Part shown: in pieces, positions 8,717 to 16,887 of the stretch
Layout of the letters: the number at the start of each line of letters is the position of its first letter
Position numbering within the stretch: the stretch's first letter is position 1
NCBI GenBank assembly: GCA_030834905.1
Contig: JAUQWZ010000021.1
Span: 186,001 to 250,000 of the forward strand
DNA length: 64,000 nucleotides
Source of the DNA: Aggregatilineales bacterium
Lineage (GTDB): Bacteria > Chloroflexota > Anaerolineae > Aggregatilineales > Phototrophicaceae
Reading direction: 5' to 3'
Position numbers and translations under genes: made by a program
Notes under the pieces: model-generated
Databases searched by the model: none
Told to the model about the DNA's origin: nothing
Seen by the model: only the letters and a program-made list of their open reading frames with translations

Positions 8717-8725
8717 ATTATAGCA
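8717..8725 (-). promoter_or_regulatory. Extended -10 promoter for the Uma2 pair
   Basis: On the minus strand TGCTATAAT forms an extended -10 element (TG-N-TATAAT) about 30 nt upstream of the Uma2 copy 2 start. No good -35 is visible, as is usual for extended -10 promoters. Confidence 0.45.
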
Positions 8726-8802
8726 GGACTGTTCTATTCCCACAGACGCGCTATAGTAGGGCGATTCTTATCCACGCTGTCTATTCGATTGCTGCCCTCA
8801 CC

Positions 8803-9516
8803 ATGTCTTTCATCGCGGTTGCCGTCATCACGTTTCTGGCTATCTTCACGCAAACCGTCAGCGGCTTTGGCTCGGGATTGGTGGCAATGGTGCTGCTGCC
8901 GACATTCATCGCTCTGCGCACTGCCGTACCGCTGGTGGCGCTGGTGTCGCTGATCGGCGAATGCCTCATCCTGCTGAAGTACCGCCACGCGCTCAATTTT
9001 CGCGCCGTCGTGCGGCTGGCTGCCGCGTCGCTGCTGGGCATTCCTATTGGACTGTACGCGCTGGCGAACATCGGCGGCGACGTCATCCTCCGGCTGCTGG
9101 GCTTGCTGACCGCGACCTACAGTCTGTACGCGCTGCTCAATCTGCGCCTGCCTGCTATCCGGCAGGCGGGATGGGCGTATGGCTTCGGTTTTGTATCCGG
9201 TGTTCTGGCGGGGCTGTACAACGTCGGCGGTCCGCCGGTGGTCATTTACGGAACCTGTCGCCGCTGGTCGCCCGATGAATTTCGCAGTAATCTGCAAGCC
9301 TTCTTCATCGTCAACAGTCTGGTCGTGATCGCGGGACACATGCTCAGCCAGAACTATACGCTTGAGGTAGGACAGTATTTTCTGGTCGCGCTTCCGGCGG
9401 TGGTGGCTGGAACGCTGGCAGGGGTGATCGCGGCGCGTTATATCAACCCGCTGGCATTTCGCAGGCTGGTATTTTTTATCCTGCTGCTGCTGGGGTTACG
9501 GATGCTGCTGGTCTGA
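8803..9516 (+). CDS. TauE/SafE family sulfite exporter-like membrane protein
   Basis: The 237-residue protein is almost wholly hydrophobic, with seven to eight membrane segments. It has the family pattern QTVSGFGSGLVAMVLLP at the start and the inverted repeat SGVLAGLYNVGGPPVVIYG in the second half, the two TSxxG-like loops typical of TauE/SafE (formerly DUF81). The ATG at 8803 begins exactly at the first membrane segment; a much longer upstream open frame is antisense to the Uma2 genes and is rejected. Transported anion is unknown; the family is linked to sulfite, sulfoacetate and related C1/C2 sulfonates. Confidence 0.82.
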   Translation: MSFIAVAVITFLAIFTQTVSGFGSGLVAMVLLPTFIALRTAVPLVALVSLIGECLILLKYRHALNFRAVVRLAAASLLGIPIGLYALANIGGDVILRLLGLLTATYSLYALLNLRLPAIRQAGWAYGFGFVSGVLAGLYNVGGPPVVIYGTCRRWSPDEFRSNLQAFFIVNSLVVIAGHMLSQNYTLEVGQYFLVALPAVVAGTLAGVIAARYINPLAFRRLVFFILLLLGLRMLLV

Positions 9517-9588
9517 AAAGCCGCCTATATGGAATTTGGCTCGCGCCGATCAATCGGGAATAATCGCCGCGCGTGTTGATACTGGGGA

Positions 9589-10263
9589 ATGATGATGCCG
9601 ATTCAAGCAGTGATTTTTGACATGGACGGCGTGCTGGTCGATTCGGAAGCCTACTGGTGGCAGGCGCGGGTGGCGTTCGCCGAGGCTCTGGGCAAAGTCT
9701 GGTCATTCGACGACCAGCGTACTGCTATGGGGCGCAACACGGTTGAGTGGGCGCGCGTGATGCAGGAACGCCTCCAGATCGACCTGCCGCTGGACGACAT
9801 TATCGGGCAGGTGTGCGGCGACGTCATCAACCGGCTGGAAGCCCACCTGCCGCTGCTGCCCGGCGCGCTGGAAGCAGTGGCAACGGCGGCGTCGGCTTAC
9901 CGGGTGGCGCTGGCATCAGGCTCGCCGACGCCGGTCATCAATAAGGTGATGGCGCTGACCGGGCTGGATCGCGTTTTTGAGGCGATGGTCTACGGGGATG
10001 ACATGGCGCGTGGTAAACCCGCGCCGGATATTTATCTGGAGGCGGCGCGGCGCTTAGGATTGAAGCCGGAACACTGCCTCGGCATCGAAGATTCGGGCAA
10101 CGGACTGCGGTCGCTGAAAGCGGCGGGCATGTACGCCCTTGCCGTACCCAGCCCCGGCTTTCCGCTGTCCGACGACCTGCTGGCGCTGGCTGATCGCGTC
10201 CTGCCGTCGCTGGAGTCGTTTTCGGTGGGGATGGCACGCCAAATCAATCGGGCAAGCGGCTGA
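9589..10263 (+). CDS. HAD-superfamily sugar-phosphatase / phosphomutase-like hydrolase
   Basis: The 224-residue protein has the four HAD motifs: FDMDGVLVDSE (nucleophile Asp and acid/base Asp) at 10-20, ALASGSP (motif II), Lys in RGKPAPDIYLEAARRLG (motif III), and GIEDSGNG (motif IV Asp pair). An alpha-helical cap sits between motif I and II, as in beta-phosphoglucomutase and phosphoglycolate phosphatase. The gene starts with three consecutive ATG codons after ctgggga, so the exact first residue is uncertain by one or two positions. Substrate cannot be assigned. Confidence 0.85.
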   Translation: MMMPIQAVIFDMDGVLVDSEAYWWQARVAFAEALGKVWSFDDQRTAMGRNTVEWARVMQERLQIDLPLDDIIGQVCGDVINRLEAHLPLLPGALEAVATAASAYRVALASGSPTPVINKVMALTGLDRVFEAMVYGDDMARGKPAPDIYLEAARRLGLKPEHCLGIEDSGNGLRSLKAAGMYALAVPSPGFPLSDDLLALADRVLPSLESFSVGMARQINRASG

Positions 10264-10283
10264 CCGCGCCGCCGCCGAAAGCC

Positions 10284-10640
10284 TCAGTCTTTGCGGGGCT
10301 GCCGCGCCAGCAGGAGCAGCAGCAGCGCGATAGACGCCGTAATGATCGCCCACATGCCATTGACGCGGATGCTGTTCGACGGCTGCACCAGCTCAATCTG
10401 ATACGGGACGTCGCTCGGCGGCAGCATAATTCGGATCTGCTTGGCGTTTGACTCCGGGCGCAGCGGGTAGTCCTGGCTGGCGTCCGCGTGCGTCGATTCC
10501 ACGATGACCGGCATTACCGGCAGCGATTGGGCAAGGGGCGGCGGTGACCGATGGGGCAGGTTTCGGTCGTCGCAATGCCGGAATTGATGGCAGTCGTGGT
10601 ATCGGGCTGGGAAATGCGGTCGGTGTCTGGCTGTCCTCCT
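10284..10640 (-). pseudogene. Frameshifted 3' end of the YfhO-like gene
   Basis: Natural-looking coding sequence changes frame twice here on the minus strand. Down to about 10630 the frame of the 773-codon gene is good. From about 10625 to 10560 a second frame (DTDRISQPDTTTAIN...) has GC-rich third positions. From about 10545 a third frame reads PLAQSLPVMPVIVESTHADA, later MLPPSDVPYQIELVQP, and ends in a membrane segment (MWAIITASIALLLLLLARQ). This last part looks like a second copy of the YfhO C-terminal block. Each change fits loss of one base. It may be gene decay or assembly error. Confidence 0.55.
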
Positions 10641-12714
10641 GCTGGCGCGCCTTCCACCACAGCGCAAAACGCTTCGCCAGCGGCTCAAGCTGCAGCAGAT
10701 AGCCGATACAGAATAGCGACGTGAACAGGCTGATCCAGCCGCCCAGCCTCAGCGTCGGCGCTGTGTAGATGAACTCCACAAGCTGCGGCTCGCTGCCCGG
10801 CGGCAGGATTACGCCAATTAGCTGACCAACCGACTCAAGTTTAGCCGCTTCACCGTTGACGCGAACTGTCCAGCCGGGATAGGCCGTGTCCTGCGCCACC
10901 ACCACAGTTTCCTCGTCCGGCGACGGATACGCCTCCAGCGCGATATGTTCCCTCGTCCGCCCCAGGAGGGTCACCGGCGTGGTGATCTCAACCGGCAGCG
11001 GCTCCGGCGCGAAAGTCATTTCGAGCAGCGAGGCGCTAAAGGCATAGCTGAGCGCGTCCGCCTTCTGCCACACGCAGGCAGTCTCGATATCGGGGGCGAT
11101 GGTTGCAATGCCGGGCACAGGCGTAAACCCCTCCATCGCCAGCCACTGGGTGCTGTCATCCCAGGCAAGCGAATAGTAGGGAGGATATACATCGGTGAGA
11201 TCATACGGGTAAATGGTCGGTGAAACGCCGCCTAAATCGTAATCCGCGCCGACGTGTTCCATTCGGATGTCATTTCGCAGAAGCTGCGCGATGGCGACGT
11301 AATCGCGCCGACGCACCGAAAGAAAGTCATACAGATTCTGCTTTCGCAGCGAAACCATACAGCGGTCAACGTTTTTGTCCTCATACCACAATGCCCCGTA
11401 GATATTGCGGGATTGGGTAACTTCGAGAACAGCAGCGCCAGCAGCGACAAACAGCGACGCGCCAACCAGCGCTTTGGTCAGCCTGCCGATATTCGTTCGC
11501 TTGTAGTTGATCAGAACGGCGGCTCGATACAGCCCATCCAGACGAAACGCGAGTAAGAAAATGAGGAAAAAGGAAGCCAGCGTCAGCATTCGCTCTGGCG
11601 TGCGCCACTGCCCGATCAGCGGCAGGTTGGCATACATCCACTTGATGATCGGGTTCAGACCCATTCCCCACGATGCAAACAGAATCAGCCCGATGAGTCC
11701 GATCCACCACAGACGATTGTCACTTTTTCCACCCGCCGAACGGTGTGCCAGCGGGATCGGAAACAGCAGAATCAGGAACAGCACCACAAACCACAGCGGC
11801 GCGACATAGGTGTAGGCGTTTTCGGTCCACAAGCCGCGCTGTAGCACTTCAGGATGCACAAACTGCGCCAATCCGTCCACGAGGTCAAATGTCAGCCAGA
11901 CTTCATGATCGGGATGCCTGCCCATCAGGGGGAAATTGACCAGAATCGTCAGAGCGCTGATCGCCATAATGCCGCCAGCCAGCAGCAGCGCGCCGCCATA
12001 CCGTTTGAGCAGGTGACTGTCTACATTCACTGAAAGCGGCTGTCTCTGGAAGCGGATTGCGTAAAAGGCAGCCACGATCAGGACGATCAGCGCCGCCGGG
12101 AGCATGAAGTAGATGTTGCCAGCGAAAAATAACAGCGCCAGAGACAGCGCCAGCAGCACAATGGGCCAGCGCTGATTGACGAAGCGCGGGATTGTCAGCG
12201 CTCCAGCGAGCACCCAGGGGAAATATGCCTGCGAGACGCCCAACTGAAAAAAGCCCATGCCAATGACGCTCTGCATGTTGCCTTTGGTGATCAGCAGCAG
12301 CGCCATGAGCATTCGGGCGAGGGTTCGCCAGCCCAGCGCCCAGCCTAAAAACCAGCCGCCAATTCCGACCAGGACAAAATACACGATGACGCTGACTTTG
12401 ATCCCGTTGACCCCGCCGTAGATCAGGCTGGGAATGATGCTGAAAGGATTCAGGATGAAGGAGAACGACTCGTCAATAGCGGGCTGTCCCCGACCCAGCA
12501 GCGGCTGCCACCAGGGTAATCGCCCGGTGCTCTGGAAGGAATCAGCCGCTAACAGCGCCGATGAAGTCAGCCATTCCGCCTCCTGCCCGGCGAGCCGGTA
12601 GCTGGTATCGAAGTTTTGAAATTCCTTCGTGGCTAGCAGCGCAAAGACGATAATGACAGCAATTTCAGCGATATACTGCCTGTTGATTCTGGAAAACAGC
12701 CGACGAAACACCAA
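10393..12714 (-). CDS. YfhO-like polytopic membrane protein
   Basis: The 773-codon frame encodes a large membrane protein with about a dozen N-terminal transmembrane segments and a C-terminal soluble domain ending in DTAYPGWTVRVNGEAAKLE and ILPPGSEP, the usual C-terminal block of bacterial YfhO/glycosyltransferase-like membrane proteins, followed by a last membrane segment near 670. In bacteria YfhO is tied to glycosylation of cell-wall polymers; the role here is inferred only from the family. After about residue 700 the frame becomes Pro/Arg-rich with poor GC at third positions, suggesting the genuine coding frame has shifted (see the adjacent fragment). Confidence 0.7.
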   Translation of the reverse strand: MVFRRLFSRINRQYIAEIAVIIVFALLATKEFQNFDTSYRLAGQEAEWLTSSALLAADSFQSTGRLPWWQPLLGRGQPAIDESFSFILNPFSIIPSLIYGGVNGIKVSVIVYFVLVGIGGWFLGWALGWRTLARMLMALLLITKGNMQSVIGMGFFQLGVSQAYFPWVLAGALTIPRFVNQRWPIVLLALSLALLFFAGNIYFMLPAALIVLIVAAFYAIRFQRQPLSVNVDSHLLKRYGGALLLAGGIMAISALTILVNFPLMGRHPDHEVWLTFDLVDGLAQFVHPEVLQRGLWTENAYTYVAPLWFVVLFLILLFPIPLAHRSAGGKSDNRLWWIGLIGLILFASWGMGLNPIIKWMYANLPLIGQWRTPERMLTLASFFLIFLLAFRLDGLYRAAVLINYKRTNIGRLTKALVGASLFVAAGAAVLEVTQSRNIYGALWYEDKNVDRCMVSLRKQNLYDFLSVRRRDYVAIAQLLRNDIRMEHVGADYDLGGVSPTIYPYDLTDVYPPYYSLAWDDSTQWLAMEGFTPVPGIATIAPDIETACVWQKADALSYAFSASLLEMTFAPEPLPVEITTPVTLLGRTREHIALEAYPSPDEETVVVAQDTAYPGWTVRVNGEAAKLESVGQLIGVILPPGSEPQLVEFIYTAPTLRLGGWISLFTSLFCIGYLLQLEPLAKRFALWWKARQQEDSQTPTAFPSPIPRLPSIPALRRPKPAPSVTAAPCPIAAGNAGHRGIDARGRQPGLPAAPGVKRQADPNYAAAERRPVSD

Positions 12715-12796
12715 ACCCTGCTCCTGTATTTTTTCCAGGCAGCCGATTACAAGAAGCGGCTTTCAATACCTCATTAGTATTTTATAAGGAGCAGGG

Positions 12797-12858
12797 GCAG
12801 TCAATAATAAAGGATGCGCAGAACGCTGTTAAGATATCACGACGTTCTGCGCATCCTT
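12797..12858 (-). terminator. Intrinsic terminator downstream of thrS
   Basis: Perfect 16-bp inverted repeat: aaggatgcgcagaacg (12810-12825) and cgttctgcgcatcctt (12843-12858) with a 17-nt loop. Read on the minus strand, the stem lies 30 nt after the thrS stop and is followed by TATTATTG, a weak T-rich tail. Confidence 0.75.
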
Positions 12859-12887
12859 CCTGTGAACAAGCAGGTGGGTAGTTGAGT

Positions 12888-14690
12888 CTAGCTCAGGCTC
12901 AGACTCTTGCTTTCGATGACTCCCGACGCCATCTCGATGAACTGCGGCAGCGGCATTGCCCCCAGGTCTTCGTCTGTGCGCAGCCGCACGCTGACTGCCC
13001 CGGCGGCGGCGTCACGGTCGCCCATAATCAGCATCCAGGGGACATTCTGTTCGCGTCCGGCGGCGATCTTCGCGCCCATGCGCGCCTTGCTCTTGTCAAT
13101 TTCAACGCGGATTCCGGCGGCTTTCAGGGCGGCAGCCACACCTTCGGCATATTCGACGTTGCGATCCGTAATCGGGATCAGCAGCGCCTGCACTGGCGCA
13201 AGCCATGCCGGGAACATCCCGTTGAAATGCTCGATGATGATGCCGACAAAGCGCTCGACGCTGCCAAACGGCGCGCGATGGATCATGATTGGGCGCTGGC
13301 GCGTATTGTCATCTGCCACATATTCCAGCTCAAAACGCTCCGGCAGGTTGTAGTCTACCTGCACCGTACCAAGCTGCCAGTTGCGCTTGAGGACATCGCG
13401 GAAGATAAAGTCCAGCTTGGGACCGTAGAAGGCGGCTTCGCCCGCCTCCACCGTATGGGGCAGGTTGAGCTGGCTGCACGCCTGCAAAATTGCGTCCGTT
13501 GCCTGCGTCCAGAGCACATCGTCGCCAACGTACTTGTCGCTCTCAGGGTCACGGATGCCCACGCGGGCGCGGAAATCCGTCAAGCCGAGCGTGTTGAAGA
13601 CGTACTGCGTCAGCTTGACGGCGCTGATGAATTCCTCAAGGAGTTGATCGGGCGTGACGAACAGGTGCGCGTCGTCAACCGTGAAGCCGCGCACGCGCGT
13701 CAGCCCGTGAAGCTCGCCGCTTTGCTCATAGCGGTAGACCGTCCCAAACTCGGCATAGCGCACCGGCAGGTCGCGGTATGACCGCATCTCACTTTTGTAG
13801 ATCATGATGTGATGCGGGCAGTTCATCGGTCTGAGCAGGAATTCTTCGTCATCCACGACAATTGGCGCGTACTGGCTGTCCTTATAGTACGGGTAATGCC
13901 CGGACGTTTTATACAGGTTCAGGTTGCCGATATGCGGCGTGACCACCGGCTCGTAGCCGTTGTCGATCTGCACCTGACGCAGCCAGCGTTCGAGCGTATC
14001 GCGCAGGATCGTTCCCTTCGGCTTCCACAGCGGCAAGCCTTTGCCGACCAATGAACTGAACGTGAACAAGCCCAGCCGTTCGCCGACGATGCGGTGATCG
14101 CGGCGCTTGGCTTCTTCGAGCCGGTGCAGGTAATCCTGTAACTCCTCAGGCGATTCCCACGCCGTCCCGTAGATGCGCGTTAGCTGCTGGCGATTTTCGT
14201 CGCCGCGCCAGTACGCGCCCGCCGGCATCTTGAACGTGATGCTGACTGCGTCCGGGTTGATGTCGCGCGTGTTGGCGACGTGCGGACCGCGGCACAGATC
14301 CATGAACGTATCCTGCGTGTAGATCGTGATGCGCTCGGCGGGTTCGGCAATCGGGCTGCCGTTGTCGTCCACGCGCCCGCTGACGAGGTCGTTGATCAGT
14401 TCGACTTTATAGGGCTGATCCTTGAACAGCGCCAGCGCCTCTTCCGGCGAAACTTCGCGGCAGTCGAAGGCGTGATCGCCGCCAATGATCGCTTTCATCC
14501 GGTTCTCAACCCATTGCAAATCCTCTTCGTTGATCGGACGCGGCAGGTCGAAATCGTAATAGAAGCCGTCTTCAATCGGCGGACCAATAGCGATTTTCGC
14601 TTCGGGAAACCGTTCCAGCATGGCTTGCGCCATGATGTGGGCGGCAGAGTGACGTATGCGGTAGAGCTTGCTATCCTGATAAGCTGACAT
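12888..14690 (-). CDS. thrS: Threonyl-tRNA synthetase lacking the TGS domain
   Basis: Class II ThrRS charging tRNA-Thr. The 600-residue protein starts directly in the N2 editing domain (SAAHIMAQAMLERFPEAKIA, then GPPIEDGFYYDFDLP), so the roughly 60-residue TGS domain found at the N-terminus of most ThrRS is absent. The catalytic core shows MNCPHHIMIYK, YAEFGTVYRYEQSGELHGL (motif 2) and IMIHRAPFGSVERFVGIIIEH (motif 3, split here: MIHRAPFGSVER). The anticodon-binding domain follows (LIPITDRNVEYA). Start at 14690 has GGAG upstream. No T-box or leader peptide is seen; the leader is only about 28 nt. Confidence 0.95.
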   Translation of the reverse strand: MSAYQDSKLYRIRHSAAHIMAQAMLERFPEAKIAIGPPIEDGFYYDFDLPRPINEEDLQWVENRMKAIIGGDHAFDCREVSPEEALALFKDQPYKVELINDLVSGRVDDNGSPIAEPAERITIYTQDTFMDLCRGPHVANTRDINPDAVSITFKMPAGAYWRGDENRQQLTRIYGTAWESPEELQDYLHRLEEAKRRDHRIVGERLGLFTFSSLVGKGLPLWKPKGTILRDTLERWLRQVQIDNGYEPVVTPHIGNLNLYKTSGHYPYYKDSQYAPIVVDDEEFLLRPMNCPHHIMIYKSEMRSYRDLPVRYAEFGTVYRYEQSGELHGLTRVRGFTVDDAHLFVTPDQLLEEFISAVKLTQYVFNTLGLTDFRARVGIRDPESDKYVGDDVLWTQATDAILQACSQLNLPHTVEAGEAAFYGPKLDFIFRDVLKRNWQLGTVQVDYNLPERFELEYVADDNTRQRPIMIHRAPFGSVERFVGIIIEHFNGMFPAWLAPVQALLIPITDRNVEYAEGVAAALKAAGIRVEIDKSKARMGAKIAAGREQNVPWMLIMGDRDAAAGAVSVRLRTDEDLGAMPLPQFIEMASGVIESKSLSLS

Positions 14691-14724
14691 GACTCAGTTG
14701 ACTCCGAGTAGACGTGACCGGAAA

Positions 14725-14733
14725 ATTATAGCA
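14725..14733 (-). promoter_or_regulatory. Extended -10 promoter of thrS
   Basis: Minus-strand TGCTATAAT (extended -10) lies 35 nt before the thrS ATG, giving a predicted leader of about 28 nt. No convincing -35. Confidence 0.5.
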
Positions 14734-14927
14734 GATTACGGCTTCAAACCACGAACGTCAGGCAGCCGCGCCCTGAAGCGTAATCGAACGACGCAGAAAC
14801 CTCGCGCGGGCGCGCCCGCGTGAGCGCAGAGGCGGGTTCGCGCCCTGCCTCTACCGACGGCAATTCTGCTCAAAACGTCGTCGCGTCAAATGTCTGAAAC
14901 TGCGTGGGGGGAGTATGTTCGTCGCCG

Positions 14928-15374
14928 TCAGGCGACGGTGATGTCGCTCTCGATCACGAGGACTTCATTGACGACAACCGCCGCCACTTCTGTGGTCGCG
15001 CGTTTGCCTTTGCGACGCGGCGGCTGCTGTTCGTAACCATCTTCATCCGTTACCAGCGTGAAGACGCTCTCGAATGTATCCAGCCCGAGCAGGTTGTCAA
15101 TCGCATCTTCTATCGTGTCACGATCAAGATCGGCGACGATGATATGCGGCGTTTCCAGCGTAGCATAGTGAACTGCGGGCGTATCAGGCAGGGATCGGCT
15201 GACTTCATAGCTCAGATCCATCTGGCGCTGCAAATAGGGGAGCGTCACAAACGGTGCTGTATAATACGCGCCGTTTTCCATTTCGATGATGACATCGCAG
15301 GCGAGCTTTTCAGCGTTATCGTGCATCTCGACCCAGATGTGTTTAGGTATTTGAAGGTTAACATCCGACTTCAT
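14928..15374 (-). CDS. Conserved-looking protein of unknown function
   Basis: The 148-residue soluble protein has no signal peptide or membrane segment. It contains a run of beta-strand-like stretches (CDVIIEMENGAYYTAPFVTLP, broken here as ENGAYYTAPFVTLPYL) and an acidic middle (VADLDRDTIEDAIDNLL) that could be a helical pair. A basic PPRRKGKR segment precedes a Val-rich C-terminus. I cannot name the family. It is flanked by thrS downstream and a propeller lipoprotein upstream, with no sign of an operon. Confidence 0.55.
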   Translation of the reverse strand: MKSDVNLQIPKHIWVEMHDNAEKLACDVIIEMENGAYYTAPFVTLPYLQRQMDLSYEVSRSLPDTPAVHYATLETPHIIVADLDRDTIEDAIDNLLGLDTFESVFTLVTDEDGYEQQPPRRKGKRATTEVAAVVVNEVLVIESDITVA

Positions 15375-15536
15375 TATTGACTCTTTTCAACTCTTTAAGG
15401 TCCGCCTTTTTCCGGCGCTAAGCTACCTTAACAGATGCGACTCGTAAGCAGCATAAGCCTAAATTCAGGACATTGTCAATAACCCGCATGGTACTAATTC
15501 ACCCGCCGAATTGGCGCAAAACAGCCCGCCGCAGCG

Positions 15537-16796
15537 TCACTCATCGAGGGTTGGCAGCGCCGCTAAATCGCCCTGAATCGTCAGGTTGTCACGCAGCACC
15601 CAACCGCTGCTGCCAGCCGTTGTTCGCGCCCACAGCCAGACGCTGTCGGCGCTGCGTCCGGTCAGGGTCAGACATTCGCTCGCCTGCGCCGCGCTGATGA
15701 TTTCGGCATTGATATCCGGCGCTTGACGCAGGTTCTGCGCGTCGCTGATGACATACGCCACCGCTGCGCGCTGCGGTTCGCCGCTGGCGGACATATTCGC
15801 GCCCGCCCGCCATGCCGCGTTGTAATCCCCGGCACAGTCGTAGGTCAGCCGCCGGACGCTGCCCGTCTCCAGTTCCAGTAAATAGATCTCGTCATTGCCA
15901 TCGCGATTGGACGTGAAGGTGAGGAAGCGCCCATCAGGCGACCAGCCAGGCTCCTGATCGTCCGCCGGGTTGGGCGTCAGGCTGCGCAGGCTGCCGCCGT
16001 TGTTGTCCATGACGTAGACGTTCCAATCGCCGTCACGATTGCTTTCAAAGGCGATCATCCCGCCGTCGGGCGACCAGACCGGGCGACCATTCCACGCAGG
16101 CGGGTCGGTTCGCGTGATCTGCCGGGCGGCGCGGCTTTCGACATCCATGATGTAAATGTCGTAGTTGCCGTCGCGGAAGGAGCGAAAGGCGATCTCCATG
16201 CCGCTGGGCGACCACGACGGCTCGCGGTCGTCGTCAGGGTGATCAGTCAGGTTGACAGGCGACGAGCCATCTTCATTCATGCGCCAGATATCATGCCAGC
16301 GCGCGCCGTCGCGGCGGCTGTTAAAGGCAATCCAGGCACCATCAGGCGACCAGCCTGCTTTGTCGTCCTCGCCATCGGCTGCCGTCAGGTTGGTGAGGAA
16401 CGTTCCATCGGCGGTGATGGTGTGAATATCCCAGTCGTTGCTGCGCCGTGACGAGAAGGCGATCCGCGTTCCGTCGGGTGACCATGCCGGGCTGCCATTG
16501 CTCTCGCCCGATTCGGCGTCCGACTGGGTGATCTGCTCCACGCCGCTGCCATCGGGGTACATCGCGTACAGGTTATAGACGCCGTTCCGGTTGGATTCAA
16601 AAACAATCGGCGGCGTTTCCGGCGCGAGGGCGGGCATCCGGGTGTTGGTTGCCAGCATGGGCAGGGGGATATCGGTCGCGGTCGCCAGCGCAGTGTTCGC
16701 GTCTGCGGCGTCAGACTCTGTCTGCGGCTGCTGCGTGATGACGCAGCCCGCCACCAGCGCCGCCAATACCCAGAATCCAACCATCTGCCGCTTCAT
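15537..16796 (-). CDS. PD40-propeller lipoprotein with C-terminal SH3-like domain
   Basis: The 419-residue protein starts with a lipoprotein signal (ALVAGC, lipidated Cys18), then a short Ser/Thr/Pro linker. From about residue 65 to 325 there are six PD40 blades, each with a W-SPDG or close motif and F-S-R/NRDG strands (for example PAWSPDGTRIAFSSRRSND). The C-terminal 85 residues contain NLRQAPDINAEII...LTGRS...WLWARTTAGSSGWVL, which fits a bacterial SH3 domain. It should sit outside the cytoplasmic membrane. Family members of known function include TolB; a ligand cannot be inferred. Confidence 0.82.
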   Translation of the reverse strand: MKRQMVGFWVLAALVAGCVITQQPQTESDAADANTALATATDIPLPMLATNTRMPALAPETPPIVFESNRNGVYNLYAMYPDGSGVEQITQSDAESGESNGSPAWSPDGTRIAFSSRRSNDWDIHTITADGTFLTNLTAADGEDDKAGWSPDGAWIAFNSRRDGARWHDIWRMNEDGSSPVNLTDHPDDDREPSWSPSGMEIAFRSFRDGNYDIYIMDVESRAARQITRTDPPAWNGRPVWSPDGGMIAFESNRDGDWNVYVMDNNGGSLRSLTPNPADDQEPGWSPDGRFLTFTSNRDGNDEIYLLELETGSVRRLTYDCAGDYNAAWRAGANMSASGEPQRAAVAYVISDAQNLRQAPDINAEIISAAQASECLTLTGRSADSVWLWARTTAGSSGWVLRDNLTIQGDLAALPTLDE

Positions 16797-16887
16797 ATAT
16801 CGTCTATCGTCCGTTGATAGGCAGTAGGCAGCGCAGTTGCTGCCTGATCAGGTGTTAAGGTATCCGATTCCGGGCGAATGTGACACT

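Noticed and set aside
7954..8802. Upstream in-frame extension of the TauE/SafE gene
   Set aside because: The extension runs antisense through both Uma2 genes; the family N-terminus starts at the ATG at 8803.
14691..14927. Attenuator or T-box upstream of thrS
   Set aside because: The predicted leader is only about 28 nt with no Thr-rich peptide and no terminator.
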